NCBI GenBank assembly: GCA_964460315.1 | Contig: CAYWPQ010000005.1 | Span: 25,415 to 89,414, forward strand | DNA: 64,000 nt | Source of the DNA: Lacustribacter sp964460315 | Lineage (GTDB): Bacteria; Pseudomonadota; Gammaproteobacteria; Burkholderiales; Burkholderiaceae_A | Reading direction: 5' to 3' | Part shown: one piece after another, positions 25,777 to 33,290 of the stretch | How the letters are laid out: the number at the start of each line of letters is the position of its first letter | How positions within the stretch are numbered: the stretch's first letter is position 1 | Translations under genes and position numbers: made by a program | Notes under the pieces: model-generated | Database searches by the model: none | Told to the model about the DNA's origin: nothing | What the model saw: only the letters and a program-made list of their open reading frames with translations

Positions 25777-26588
25777 CTTGTCATCGTCTTCTGAGCGGCC
25801 GCAGCTTGGGCCGACACAACCTTTCGCTCTCGCCATCGGGGGGTGATGAGCCGCATGTGATGAACCCTTTTCACCGCCATCAGGCAGTAAATGCCTCCGG
25901 CCAGGGGCCACCACCTTCGGCCCGCGGGATCCATCCATCTTAGCCGCTCTCGCCATCGTTCGGAGTCGATCGGAGGAAGATAGCCCCCGTAGGCGCTCGC
26001 CCCGCCAGCGCCAAGATCAAAATTTAAAAGCCGAAGCCAATCCTTCATTCGTGGCAGCGAGATCCAATCATGCCCCGCAGGCGGGAAACGGTTCACGGAG
26101 CGACAACGTCGGCGAAGCGCCCAAAGGCTCAGGGGGTTGAACCCAGTAATCACCAATTTGCCCTCCGGAATCAGAACCCGCTCCGCCTCTCTTAACAACT
26201 GATGAGGCTCGGGGGTCACCTCCAGGGTATGGGGAAGAACAAGCAGATCCAGGCTTTCCGTCTGAAAAGGAAGTTCCTCCATGGAGCCAACAAACTCGCA
26301 GGGGTGAGCAAGATCACCATCCTCAGCCAGTTCACGAGCATCCATCGACGCCCCTTGGCCACTTTGAGGATGCGGCCAGACCATCCGGCCCCGGCACGAC
26401 ATTCGGTTGGTTCTCAGTGCGTCAATCGGGGGAGGCGAAATCTGGACTGCGCTGTAGCCAAAAACATCCTGTAAGGTTGCATCCAGCCAGGCCTGCTCCT
26501 CGGCGACCAAGGCACGCCCGAGGGGCGTTTCGCTCCACGAAAGCCAATTTTGGAAGGGATTTTGTTGTGATTCGTGCAATTCCAGCAT
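25740..26588 (-). CDS. SAM-dependent methyltransferase-like protein next to gloB/rnhA
   Basis: The 282-residue protein resembles the methyltransferase-domain family that sits between gloB and rnhA in betaproteobacteria. Visible are TPLGRALVAEEQ near the N terminus, SMEELPFQTESLDLLVLPHTLE (post-I/motif II) and REAERVLIPEGKLVITGFNP (motif III). The glycine-rich motif I is poorly developed, so SAM binding is not certain. Substrate unknown. The start ATG 26588 gives the family N terminus and makes the 5' end overlap the divergent gloB coding sequence by 22 bp. It heads the long minus-strand gene run. Confidence 0.78.
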   Translation of the reverse strand: MLELHESQQNPFQNWLSWSETPLGRALVAEEQAWLDATLQDVFGYSAVQISPPPIDALRTNRMSCRGRMVWPHPQSGQGASMDARELAEDGDLAHPCEFVGSMEELPFQTESLDLLVLPHTLEVTPEPHQLLREAERVLIPEGKLVITGFNPLSLWALRRRCRSVNRFPPAGHDWISLPRMKDWLRLLNFDLGAGGASAYGGYLPPIDSERWRERLRWMDPAGRRWWPLAGGIYCLMAVKRVHHMRLITPRWRERKVVSAQAAAAQKTMTRCENIQKPAQKS

Positions 26589-27322
26589 TTGACGACAACT
26601 ATATATGGATCGTGACCTCGGATTCCGACGACCCTGCCGCGGTGGTGGTCGATCCGGGCGACCCCGAGCCCGTGCTGCGAGACCTCGAGCGGCACGGTCT
26701 GAGCCTTGCCGCCATTCTTGTGACCCATCACCATGGCGACCATCAGGGCGGCGTGGCCGCATTGGCAGAACATGCCCCAAAACGACACCCAGGCAGACAC
26801 TTACCCGTTTATGGTCCCAAGAACACAGCCATACCCGCGGTCAATGTCCCGGTGAGCGAGGGCGATGTGGTCGAGATTTCTGAGCTCAACATCAGGCTCT
26901 CGGTGATGGAGGTTCCGGGACACACCCTGGATCACTTGGCATTTTTTGGATTCTGCGAATCGACCGATCCGGTTCTCTTTTGCGGCGACACCTTGTTTGC
27001 CGGAGGATGCGGGAGGCTCTTTGAGGGTTCCGCTGCACAGATGTGGGTCTCGCTCTCCAGGCTGATGCAACTTCCACCTGAGACCGCGGTCTATTGCGCT
27101 CATGAGTACACCCTGGGCAACCTGCAATTCGCCAGGCACGCCTTTCCAAACCACCCGGATATTCAATCAAGACTCATGCAGGTGAAGGCACTTCGTGAAT
27201 CGAATGTCATGACGCTACCCAGCTCAATCGCCATGGAACGTCTTACAAACCCGTTTCTTCTTTGCAAGAATGAAGGTGAGTTTGCCACGATGCGAAAAGC
27301 CAAAGATCACTTTCGAGGATAA
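26567..27322 (+). CDS. gloB: Hydroxyacylglutathione hydrolase (glyoxalase II)
   Basis: GloB hydrolyses S-lactoylglutathione to lactate and glutathione in methylglyoxal detoxification. The metallo-beta-lactamase signature VTHHHGDHQGG supplies His54, His56, Asp58 and His59 of the binuclear metal site. GHTLDHLAF, FCGDTLFAGGCGRLFEG and YCAHEYTLGNLQFA supply the remaining ligands and glutathione contacts. The start is GTG 26567, eight nt after GGAAGGGA and exactly matching the family opening (VIRAIPAFDDNYIW). Protein is 251 residues. Its stop TAA overlaps the mltD ATG by one base. Confidence 0.96.
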   Translation: MIRAIPAFDDNYIWIVTSDSDDPAAVVVDPGDPEPVLRDLERHGLSLAAILVTHHHGDHQGGVAALAEHAPKRHPGRHLPVYGPKNTAIPAVNVPVSEGDVVEISELNIRLSVMEVPGHTLDHLAFFGFCESTDPVLFCGDTLFAGGCGRLFEGSAAQMWVSLSRLMQLPPETAVYCAHEYTLGNLQFARHAFPNHPDIQSRLMQVKALRESNVMTLPSSIAMERLTNPFLLCKNEGEFATMRKAKDHFRG

Positions 27323-29040
27323 TGCGTTCCGTGACGTTGCATCTCAATCTCTTTCGCCTTGCCCTGCCCGCGATCGCTTTCGGTTTCCTGGTGGGTTGCG
27401 CCTCCAAGCCTCCCCCGGCCCCCACGCAGCGCAGCTCGCTTCCGGTCCAGGTGAAGCCTATCGCGGCCCAAACCCAGCCCGTACTCAACAACTCAACGAC
27501 ACCGCGAGATCGAGATGCATCAAATCCACCGGTGCCCCGGCCATCCGAACCGGCCCATGCAAAGCCCCCTGCAGAATCGAAACCCCGGTTTTTCAACTGG
27601 CTGGGAATTGGTTCTGCGACGGCTCAAGATGAGCCCATCCTTCAAACCCAGCGCTTCGATGATCTGATTGATCGTATTCGTTCAGGCTTTCAAATGCCCG
27701 AATTGGACACGCCTTTGGTGGCCCAACATGAACGCTGGATTTTAAGAAACCCCGAATACCTTAATCGAGTCTTTGATCGTGGCGGGAAGTATCTCCACCA
27801 TATCGTTGAGGAACTGGAGGCCCGCAAGATGCCTGCAGAGCTTGCTCTCCTTCCGATCGTCGAAAGCGCGTTCAACCCCCAGGCGCTCTCCACAGCAAAA
27901 GCCGCCGGACTCTGGCAGTTCATTCCGTCCACCGGACGCATCTTCGACCTGGAGCAAAACTGGTGGCTTGACCAGCGACGTGATGTGATTGAGTCCACCC
28001 GCGCTGCGCTGGACTATCTTGAAAAACTCTATAAGTTTCAAGGCGATGACTGGTTTCTTGCCCTGGCCAGCTACAACTGGGGAGAAGGTTCAGTCATGCG
28101 CGCCCGAAAACGCAATGAGGCGAGAGGCAAGCCCACGGGCTACCTCGACCTGAAGATGCCCAAGGAAACGCAAAACTACGTTCCAAAACTCATCGCACTT
28201 CGAAATATTTTGGCGAGGCCTGCCGATTTCGGCGTCACCCTTCCCAGAATTCCCAATGAGCCTTATTTCGTCATCATCGATAAAGAGCAATCCATCGATC
28301 TCGCCTTGGCTGCGAAATTTGCGGGAATGTCCGTGAAAGAATTTGTCGAACTCAATCCCTCTCACCACCGACCGGTGATCAGCGCCAGTCGAAATAACCG
28401 AATCATTCTCCCCGCCGACCGTGCTGAACGCTTTCAGCAGGAACTGCTGGCACACAGTGAAAAAGGATTACCGCTTGTATCTTGGAAGCCCTACACGCTC
28501 AAGGGTGGCGAGAGCCTGGCAACGCTTGCCAAACGCGCAGGGGTGTCCAGCAGCGAACTCATTCGTGCCAACGGCCTCAAACCAAACGCCAAGCCGCTTG
28601 CTGGCACCACGCTTCTTGCACCCATTGCCGTCCAGCAGGACGAGGTCCACATTGAAAAAACCCTGGCGAAGTTTTCGGGCACCCGTGTGGTTGAAAAGGA
28701 ACAGATCCGGGCCATCTACCACCGCGTCCGCAAATCGGACACCCTGGCCAAGATCGCACGTCGATACAAGGTCTCACAGGCCCAACTGCGGCGTCTCAAT
28801 AAGCTGACTGCCGACATTCAACCCGGGCAACGCCTGCTGATTCGTCCCGCGGGTACTCGCACCGTGATGACCGACGAGCGGGGGAAAAAATCGGTGGTGA
28901 AGGCTCCTCCGAAACCTCCTGCCCAAAAGAAAACCAACGCGTCGAAGGCTTCGCCGTCATCGACATCCAAATCAAGCGCACCGAAAACGACGACGGCGCC
29001 CAAGGCGCCGCCGAGATCCAACAGCCAACCGAAAGTTTAA
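27322..29040 (+). CDS. mltD: Membrane-bound lytic murein transglycosylase D (lipoprotein with LysM repeats)
   Basis: MltD cleaves glycan strands of peptidoglycan. The 572-residue precursor has a lipoprotein signal with lipobox LVGC (acylated Cys26), a Pro-rich spacer, and an SLT domain (about 125-300) with catalytic Glu in LLPIVESAFNPQAL plus AAGLWQFIPSTGR and ASYNWGEG. A first LysM-like region lies near 395-435 and a clear LysM (YHRVRKSDTLAKIARRYKVS) near 472-510. The last 40 residues are a Lys/Pro/Ser/Ala low-complexity tail. It ends exactly where the convergent desaturase gene ends, with no spacer. Confidence 0.94.
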   Translation: MRSVTLHLNLFRLALPAIAFGFLVGCASKPPPAPTQRSSLPVQVKPIAAQTQPVLNNSTTPRDRDASNPPVPRPSEPAHAKPPAESKPRFFNWLGIGSATAQDEPILQTQRFDDLIDRIRSGFQMPELDTPLVAQHERWILRNPEYLNRVFDRGGKYLHHIVEELEARKMPAELALLPIVESAFNPQALSTAKAAGLWQFIPSTGRIFDLEQNWWLDQRRDVIESTRAALDYLEKLYKFQGDDWFLALASYNWGEGSVMRARKRNEARGKPTGYLDLKMPKETQNYVPKLIALRNILARPADFGVTLPRIPNEPYFVIIDKEQSIDLALAAKFAGMSVKEFVELNPSHHRPVISASRNNRIILPADRAERFQQELLAHSEKGLPLVSWKPYTLKGGESLATLAKRAGVSSSELIRANGLKPNAKPLAGTTLLAPIAVQQDEVHIEKTLAKFSGTRVVEKEQIRAIYHRVRKSDTLAKIARRYKVSQAQLRRLNKLTADIQPGQRLLIRPAGTRTVMTDERGKKSVVKAPPKPPAQKKTNASKASPSSTSKSSAPKTTTAPKAPPRSNSQPKV

Positions 29041-30150
29041 TTAGCTGGCGGTGGTCGCTCGTCGGGGGATGGCCATGCGAATTCGTTGAGCGAATTCCGC
29101 CATGGCGGCGCTGCCGGAGCTTTCCGCCTTGGCGCACCATGCTTGCAGTCCATGAACCGCTTGCTCGACCGACATCTGGCGGCGGCTCCACATGGATTCA
29201 AATTCACCGCGAAGCTCGGCCCACTTTTCAACCGACGTCTTGACCGCCGACTGCTTCGCGTCGCGATGAAAGGCCTTGGCCAGCGTGGCCATGAGTTCAT
29301 ACTTGTAGGTCAAGACCGCTTCCACGGTGTCGGCGTCAATCTGGGTGCGCGAGGGATCAAGCAGCATGGCCTCGGGAAGTGCGCGGGGCTTGGCAAGGCC
29401 CACGTAAGACAGCAACTTGATGTAGAGCCAGCCGATATCGAATTCATACCACTTTGATGAGAGCTTTGGCGATGTCGCAAAGGTGTGATGGTTGTTGTGA
29501 AGTTCTTCGCCACCAATGAGGATGCCCCAAGGCGAGATATTGGTGCTTGTGTCTGGGCTTTTGTAATTGCGATATCCCCAGTAATGTCCAATGCCGTTGA
29601 TGACCCCAGCCGCCAGCATGGGGATCCAGGCCATTTGAATCGCCCAAACCGCCGCCCCGATCACGCCGAAGAGCATGACATCGATGATGAGCAGAATCGA
29701 TACACCAAGCGCGCTGTGCCGGGTGTAGAGATTGTGTTCAATCCAGTCGTCGGGCGTTCCATGGCCGTATCGCGCCACCAGTTCTTTGTCCTTGGCGGCC
29801 TCACGGTAGAGTTCAGCACCGCGCCAGAGCACGGTTTCAATGCCTCGGGTCTGGGGGCTGTGGGGGTCATCCTCGGTTTCGCACTTCGCATGGTGTTTAC
29901 GGTGAATGGCCGCCCATTCTTTCGTGACCATTCCCGTGGACATCCAAAGCCAAAAACGCAAGGGGTGAGACACCAGAGGATGAAGTTCGAGCGCGCGGTG
30001 TGCCTGGCATCGATGCAGATAGACCGTGACACCAATGATCGTGAGGTGGGTCGTGGCCAAGGTGAATGCCAAGATGGCGGGCCATTCCCAACCGGTCAGA
30101 CCATAACGAACAAATTCCCAAACAAAACCCAGTAGTCCGGTGACTTCCAA
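29041..30150 (-). CDS. Membrane fatty acid desaturase (delta-9 type)
   Basis: This 369-residue integral membrane di-iron enzyme introduces a double bond into acyl chains, adjusting membrane fluidity. The three histidine boxes are HRCQAH, HRKHH and HNNHH, and hydrophobic segments flank them (about residues 22-45, 63-75, 148-185). A helical C-terminal extension of about 120 residues follows the third box. The start is TTG 30150, preceded by GGGGAGTGGAT; no ATG fits the family N terminus. Upstream lies a 16-bp inverted repeat. Substrate could be acyl-CoA, acyl-ACP or phospholipid-bound acyl groups. Confidence 0.92.
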   Translation of the reverse strand: MEVTGLLGFVWEFVRYGLTGWEWPAILAFTLATTHLTIIGVTVYLHRCQAHRALELHPLVSHPLRFWLWMSTGMVTKEWAAIHRKHHAKCETEDDPHSPQTRGIETVLWRGAELYREAAKDKELVARYGHGTPDDWIEHNLYTRHSALGVSILLIIDVMLFGVIGAAVWAIQMAWIPMLAAGVINGIGHYWGYRNYKSPDTSTNISPWGILIGGEELHNNHHTFATSPKLSSKWYEFDIGWLYIKLLSYVGLAKPRALPEAMLLDPSRTQIDADTVEAVLTYKYELMATLAKAFHRDAKQSAVKTSVEKWAELRGEFESMWSRRQMSVEQAVHGLQAWCAKAESSGSAAMAEFAQRIRMAIPRRATTAS

Positions 30151-30230
30151 AATCCACTCCCCTGCCCTTTTTAGGCTGTTATCAGAACCCCCGTATTATC
30201 CCACCCCCCCTTGGGAATGGGAACCCTTCA

Positions 30231-30246
30231 CTTGACTTGGGTCAAG
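30231..30246. promoter_or_regulatory. Inverted repeat upstream of the desaturase gene
   Basis: CTTGAC-TTGG-GTCAAG is a perfect 6-bp inverted repeat with a 4-bp centre, 81 bp upstream of the desaturase TTG. A GATAAT-like -10 element lies between it and the gene on the minus strand (about 30195-30200). TetR-family regulators of unsaturated fatty acid genes (FabR, DesT) bind palindromes of comparable size. Assignment to this gene rather than to the end of the rsmB-like transcript is inference. Confidence 0.4.
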
Positions 30247-30265
30247 GACAGTGAGGTGAAGAGGG

Positions 30266-31594
30266 TCAGACCAGGCGCTCGAATGCGGCCGCATAAAAGC
30301 CATCTGTGCCGGTACGGTGTGGCCAAAGCGTGAGTTCGCCCCGGTCCGTAAAAGCCCGCCAGCTCGAGGGGAGATTGATTCGCTGCGCCAGCAAGATCTC
30401 CTCGCAGGAAACCTGTCGAAACTCTGGGCGCTCCAAGAGAAAACGTTCCACCACCGCCTGGTTTTCGGCGTGGACAAGACTGCATGTGGCGTAGACCAAT
30501 CGACCCGCAGGCTTCACCAGCCTCGAAGCAGACAAAAGAATCTGCAGCTGCTGCTCGGGTAGATCCGTCATCTTGCTGGCGGTCATTCGCCATTTGAGAT
30601 CTGGATTCCTACGCAGCGTACCCAGGCCGCTGCAAGGCGCATCCACCAGCACGCCGTCAGCCTTCTGATGAAGACGCTTGACGCGCTCATCGGAGGGCCC
30701 CGTGATGGCCGACGGCCAGACGTTGGATAGACCACTGCGCGCGAGCCTTGGCTTGAGTTTTGCCAAGCGACTTGCCGAGATGTCCAAGGCGTAGAGTCGA
30801 CCCGTATTCTTCAACGCTGCGCCCAAGGCGAGCGTCTTCCCCCCCGCACCCGCGCAAAAATCTACAATGAACTGACCACGTTTCGGTGCCACCAGTTTCG
30901 CAAGCAGCTGGCTGCCAAAGTCCTGCACCTCAACCCAGCCCTTGAGAAACGCCTGCGTTCGATGGAGCGCAGGTTTGCCCTGGATGCGTAAGGCCTCGGG
31001 AATACCGTCCCAGCCGCTCACCTCGATGCCGTCTGCCTTGAATGCGTCCACCACATCGGACGGTTTCGCCAACAGGGTGTTCACACGAAGATCCAGCGGC
31101 GCCGACTGATTCATCGCCTGGGCGCAGGCAATCGCCTCCTCGCGGCCAATGGCAGCTTCCCACGCCTGCAAAAGCCATGAGGGAAGGCTCTCTCGAACGG
31201 CCGGGTCGACCTGAGTCTCACGCAGAGATTCCACATGAGAGAGCCATCGGCGCTCATCCTCCGTCACCTTTGGAAATCGTTTGTTGGCGGGGTCAGCCTC
31301 AAGGGCCCTGGTGCCGAAACAATCTAAGACGGCCAGCAAGGCATAGCGCCGGTTCATGTTCCCCGTCCCCGCGGTCGAGAGAAAGTTGTACCAAGATCGA
31401 TGGCGCAAGACAGCCCAGGCGGATTCGGCAAAGAAAGCGCGGTCGCGCATTCCAAGGTTCGGGTGCTCTCGGAAAAATGCCGAAATCACAAGGTCAGCCG
31501 GCGAACTGAGCTTGAGCACTTCAGCAATAAGACGCTCGAGAAGTTCGAACGCGCCTAGTGAGTGGGCGGGAGGAGGCTTGGGTCGACGAGACAT
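30266..31594 (-). CDS. RsmB/NOP-family RNA (cytosine-C5) methyltransferase
   Basis: The 442-residue protein methylates cytosine C5 in RNA, probably 16S rRNA. An N-terminal NusB-like helical region precedes the class I methyltransferase domain with VDFCAGAGGKTLALGA (SAM motif I), DAPCSGLG and YATCSL, the two catalytic cysteines of the family. The N-terminal region is poorly matched to E. coli RsmB, and betaproteobacteria usually encode a separate true RsmB next to fmt, so I do not assign the symbol. It overlaps purN by 40 nt and lies 115 bp upstream of the desaturase gene. Confidence 0.9.
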   Translation of the reverse strand: MSRRPKPPPAHSLGAFELLERLIAEVLKLSSPADLVISAFFREHPNLGMRDRAFFAESAWAVLRHRSWYNFLSTAGTGNMNRRYALLAVLDCFGTRALEADPANKRFPKVTEDERRWLSHVESLRETQVDPAVRESLPSWLLQAWEAAIGREEAIACAQAMNQSAPLDLRVNTLLAKPSDVVDAFKADGIEVSGWDGIPEALRIQGKPALHRTQAFLKGWVEVQDFGSQLLAKLVAPKRGQFIVDFCAGAGGKTLALGAALKNTGRLYALDISASRLAKLKPRLARSGLSNVWPSAITGPSDERVKRLHQKADGVLVDAPCSGLGTLRRNPDLKWRMTASKMTDLPEQQLQILLSASRLVKPAGRLVYATCSLVHAENQAVVERFLLERPEFRQVSCEEILLAQRINLPSSWRAFTDRGELTLWPHRTGTDGFYAAAFERLV

Positions 31595-32226
31595 GGCGAG
31601 AATTCGTGATCAAAGGTGCCGCGAGACTGATCGACCCAATGTTGGTTAATCAGCCGAAGACGACCCGACAAAATTGCCGCGATGGCCATCGGGTAGAGAC
31701 GGTGCTCCATGGCCAAGACCCTCGCGCTCAGGGTCTCGGCAGAATCACCCGCATGCACCGGCACAACGGCCTGCGCGATGATTGGGCCATGGTCTAAATC
31801 CGCTGTGACCGTGTGAACGGTGCATCCATGCACGCGAACACCGGCCTCGAGCGCCTCTTGATGGGTGTTCATTCCCTTAAACGCTGGCAACAGCGATGGA
31901 TGAATGTTCACCAGACGGCCTGCGAATCGGCGACAGAAATCGGCCGTGAGAATCCTCATAAACCCCGCGAGGGCAACGAGGTCTGGGGCGGCTTGATCAA
32001 TGGCATCACCCAGAGCCTGGTCAAAAGCCTCTCGAGTCGGGAAATCCGTGTGGTCAATCAGGTGAGCGGGGATACCACAATCTCGGGCGAGGGCGAGGCC
32101 AGGAGCGTCCGGGCGGTTCGAAATCACGGCCGCAACCTGAACGGGAAGGCGGGAACGTTCAGTCGCCTCGAGAATGGCCCGAAAGTTCGAGCCACGTCCA
32201 GACAGAAGAATCACAAGGCGTTTCAT
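31555..32226 (-). CDS. purN: Phosphoribosylglycinamide formyltransferase
   Basis: PurN formylates GAR with 10-formyltetrahydrofolate in purine synthesis. LLSGRGSNFRAI binds the phosphate, LAGFMRILTADF and RLVNIHPSLLPAFKG contain the catalytic Asn/His region, and TVHTVTADLDHGPIIAQ supplies the catalytic Asp loop. The start is ATG 32226 (MKRLVILLSGRG). With 223 residues it is a little longer than E. coli PurN (212). Its stop lies inside the first codons of the rsmB-like gene. Divergent from ribF by 68 bp, where a TATAAT box (32250-32255) faces ribF. Confidence 0.96.
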   Translation of the reverse strand: MKRLVILLSGRGSNFRAILEATERSRLPVQVAAVISNRPDAPGLALARDCGIPAHLIDHTDFPTREAFDQALGDAIDQAAPDLVALAGFMRILTADFCRRFAGRLVNIHPSLLPAFKGMNTHQEALEAGVRVHGCTVHTVTADLDHGPIIAQAVVPVHAGDSAETLSARVLAMEHRLYPMAIAAILSGRLRLINQHWVDQSRGTFDHEFSPCLVDPSLLPPTH

Positions 32227-32294
32227 AGGGCTGGATTGTACCGGCACCCTATAATTCAAGGTTCATTCAATCTGTGGGCTCCAACGCCGCCAAG

Positions 32295-33290
32295 ATGCTG
32301 ATTTTCCAAGGAATTTCCTCTCCCAACCAGGGCTTCGGGCCGCCAAGAGCTCGCCCCGATGAGGTCGCCCGGAAGGGCGCTCCAAGGCGTGCGGTTTGCA
32401 TTGGCAACTTCGACGGTGTGCACCTGGGGCATCAGGCGTTAATCAAAAAAGCACACGACCTGGCTCGGCGTGAAGCCCTGCGGCTGACGGTCGTGACTTT
32501 CTCGCCTCACCCAAGAAGCTACTTTGCTCCCGAACGCAACCCAGGACGCATTCAAGGCCTTCGCAGCAAAGCTCAGGTTCTCAAAGCAATGGGGGTCGAC
32601 GAACTCTGGCTTTTGCGCTTCGGTCGTCATCTTGCCGCCATGAGTGCGGAAGAATTCATGCAGCGCTTTCTTCACCAAACGCTGCGAACGCAACACCTGG
32701 TCATTGGTGATGATTTTTGCTTCGGTGCAGGACGGCGTGGTAATTTTCAGATGCTTACCGCTGCCCAAGATCAATTTGGCTGGACCGCTCATGGCGTTGG
32801 CACGGTTTGCCTGGAGGGTGATCGGGTCTCCAGTTCAGGCCTGCGTCAGCTCATTCAAGCTGGAAACCTTCAGGCCGCTGAACGACTGATGGGTCGGCCA
32901 CTGAATGTCACGTCACGGGTTGTCCATGGCCGCCAGCTGGGTCGCACACTTGGCTTTCCAACACTGAACCTGCCGGTATCCAATGACCTGCTGCTTTCCG
33001 GAATTTATGTGGTCACCGTTGAAGGCTTAGGCGAATTCCCCATGCAGGGCGTGGCAAGCATCGGCCGACGCCCCACCGTTGAGCAAGCGGGCAAGCTTTT
33101 GCTCGAGGTGCATCTTTTCAATTGGTCAGGCAACGCCTATGGGCGGACGGTCAATGTCCGGTTTCATCAAAAGCTTCGCGATGAGGCCCATTACGACACA
33201 GTCGAGGCCATGACCCAGCAAATTCAGCTCGATGCCGACAACGCACGACGCTTCTTTCAACAGCACCCTCAACTCAATACCTCGTCATGA
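32295..33290 (+). CDS. ribF: Bifunctional riboflavin kinase/FAD synthetase
   Basis: RibF converts riboflavin to FMN and FAD. The N-terminal nucleotidyltransferase part has CIGNFDGVHLGHQALI and VTFSPHPRSYFAP; the C-terminal kinase part has GRQLGRTLGFPTLNL and GIYVV followed by ASIGRRPTV. The product is 331 residues, of which about 25 form a Pro/Arg-rich N-terminal extension. ATG 32295 was chosen; an in-frame GTG at 32274 is possible. A TATAAT element lies about 40 bp upstream without a convincing -35. The stop overlaps the ileS ATG (ATGA), starting the ribF-ileS-lspA-coaBC-dut operon. Confidence 0.95.
   Translation: MLIFQGISSPNQGFGPPRARPDEVARKGAPRRAVCIGNFDGVHLGHQALIKKAHDLARREALRLTVVTFSPHPRSYFAPERNPGRIQGLRSKAQVLKAMGVDELWLLRFGRHLAAMSAEEFMQRFLHQTLRTQHLVIGDDFCFGAGRRGNFQMLTAAQDQFGWTAHGVGTVCLEGDRVSSSGLRQLIQAGNLQAAERLMGRPLNVTSRVVHGRQLGRTLGFPTLNLPVSNDLLLSGIYVVTVEGLGEFPMQGVASIGRRPTVEQAGKLLLEVHLFNWSGNAYGRTVNVRFHQKLRDEAHYDTVEAMTQQIQLDADNARRFFQQHPQLNTSS

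Noticed and set aside
26589..26780. Longer N terminus for the methyltransferase
   Set aside because: The extra 64 residues are Arg/Pro-rich antisense of gloB and do not resemble the family.
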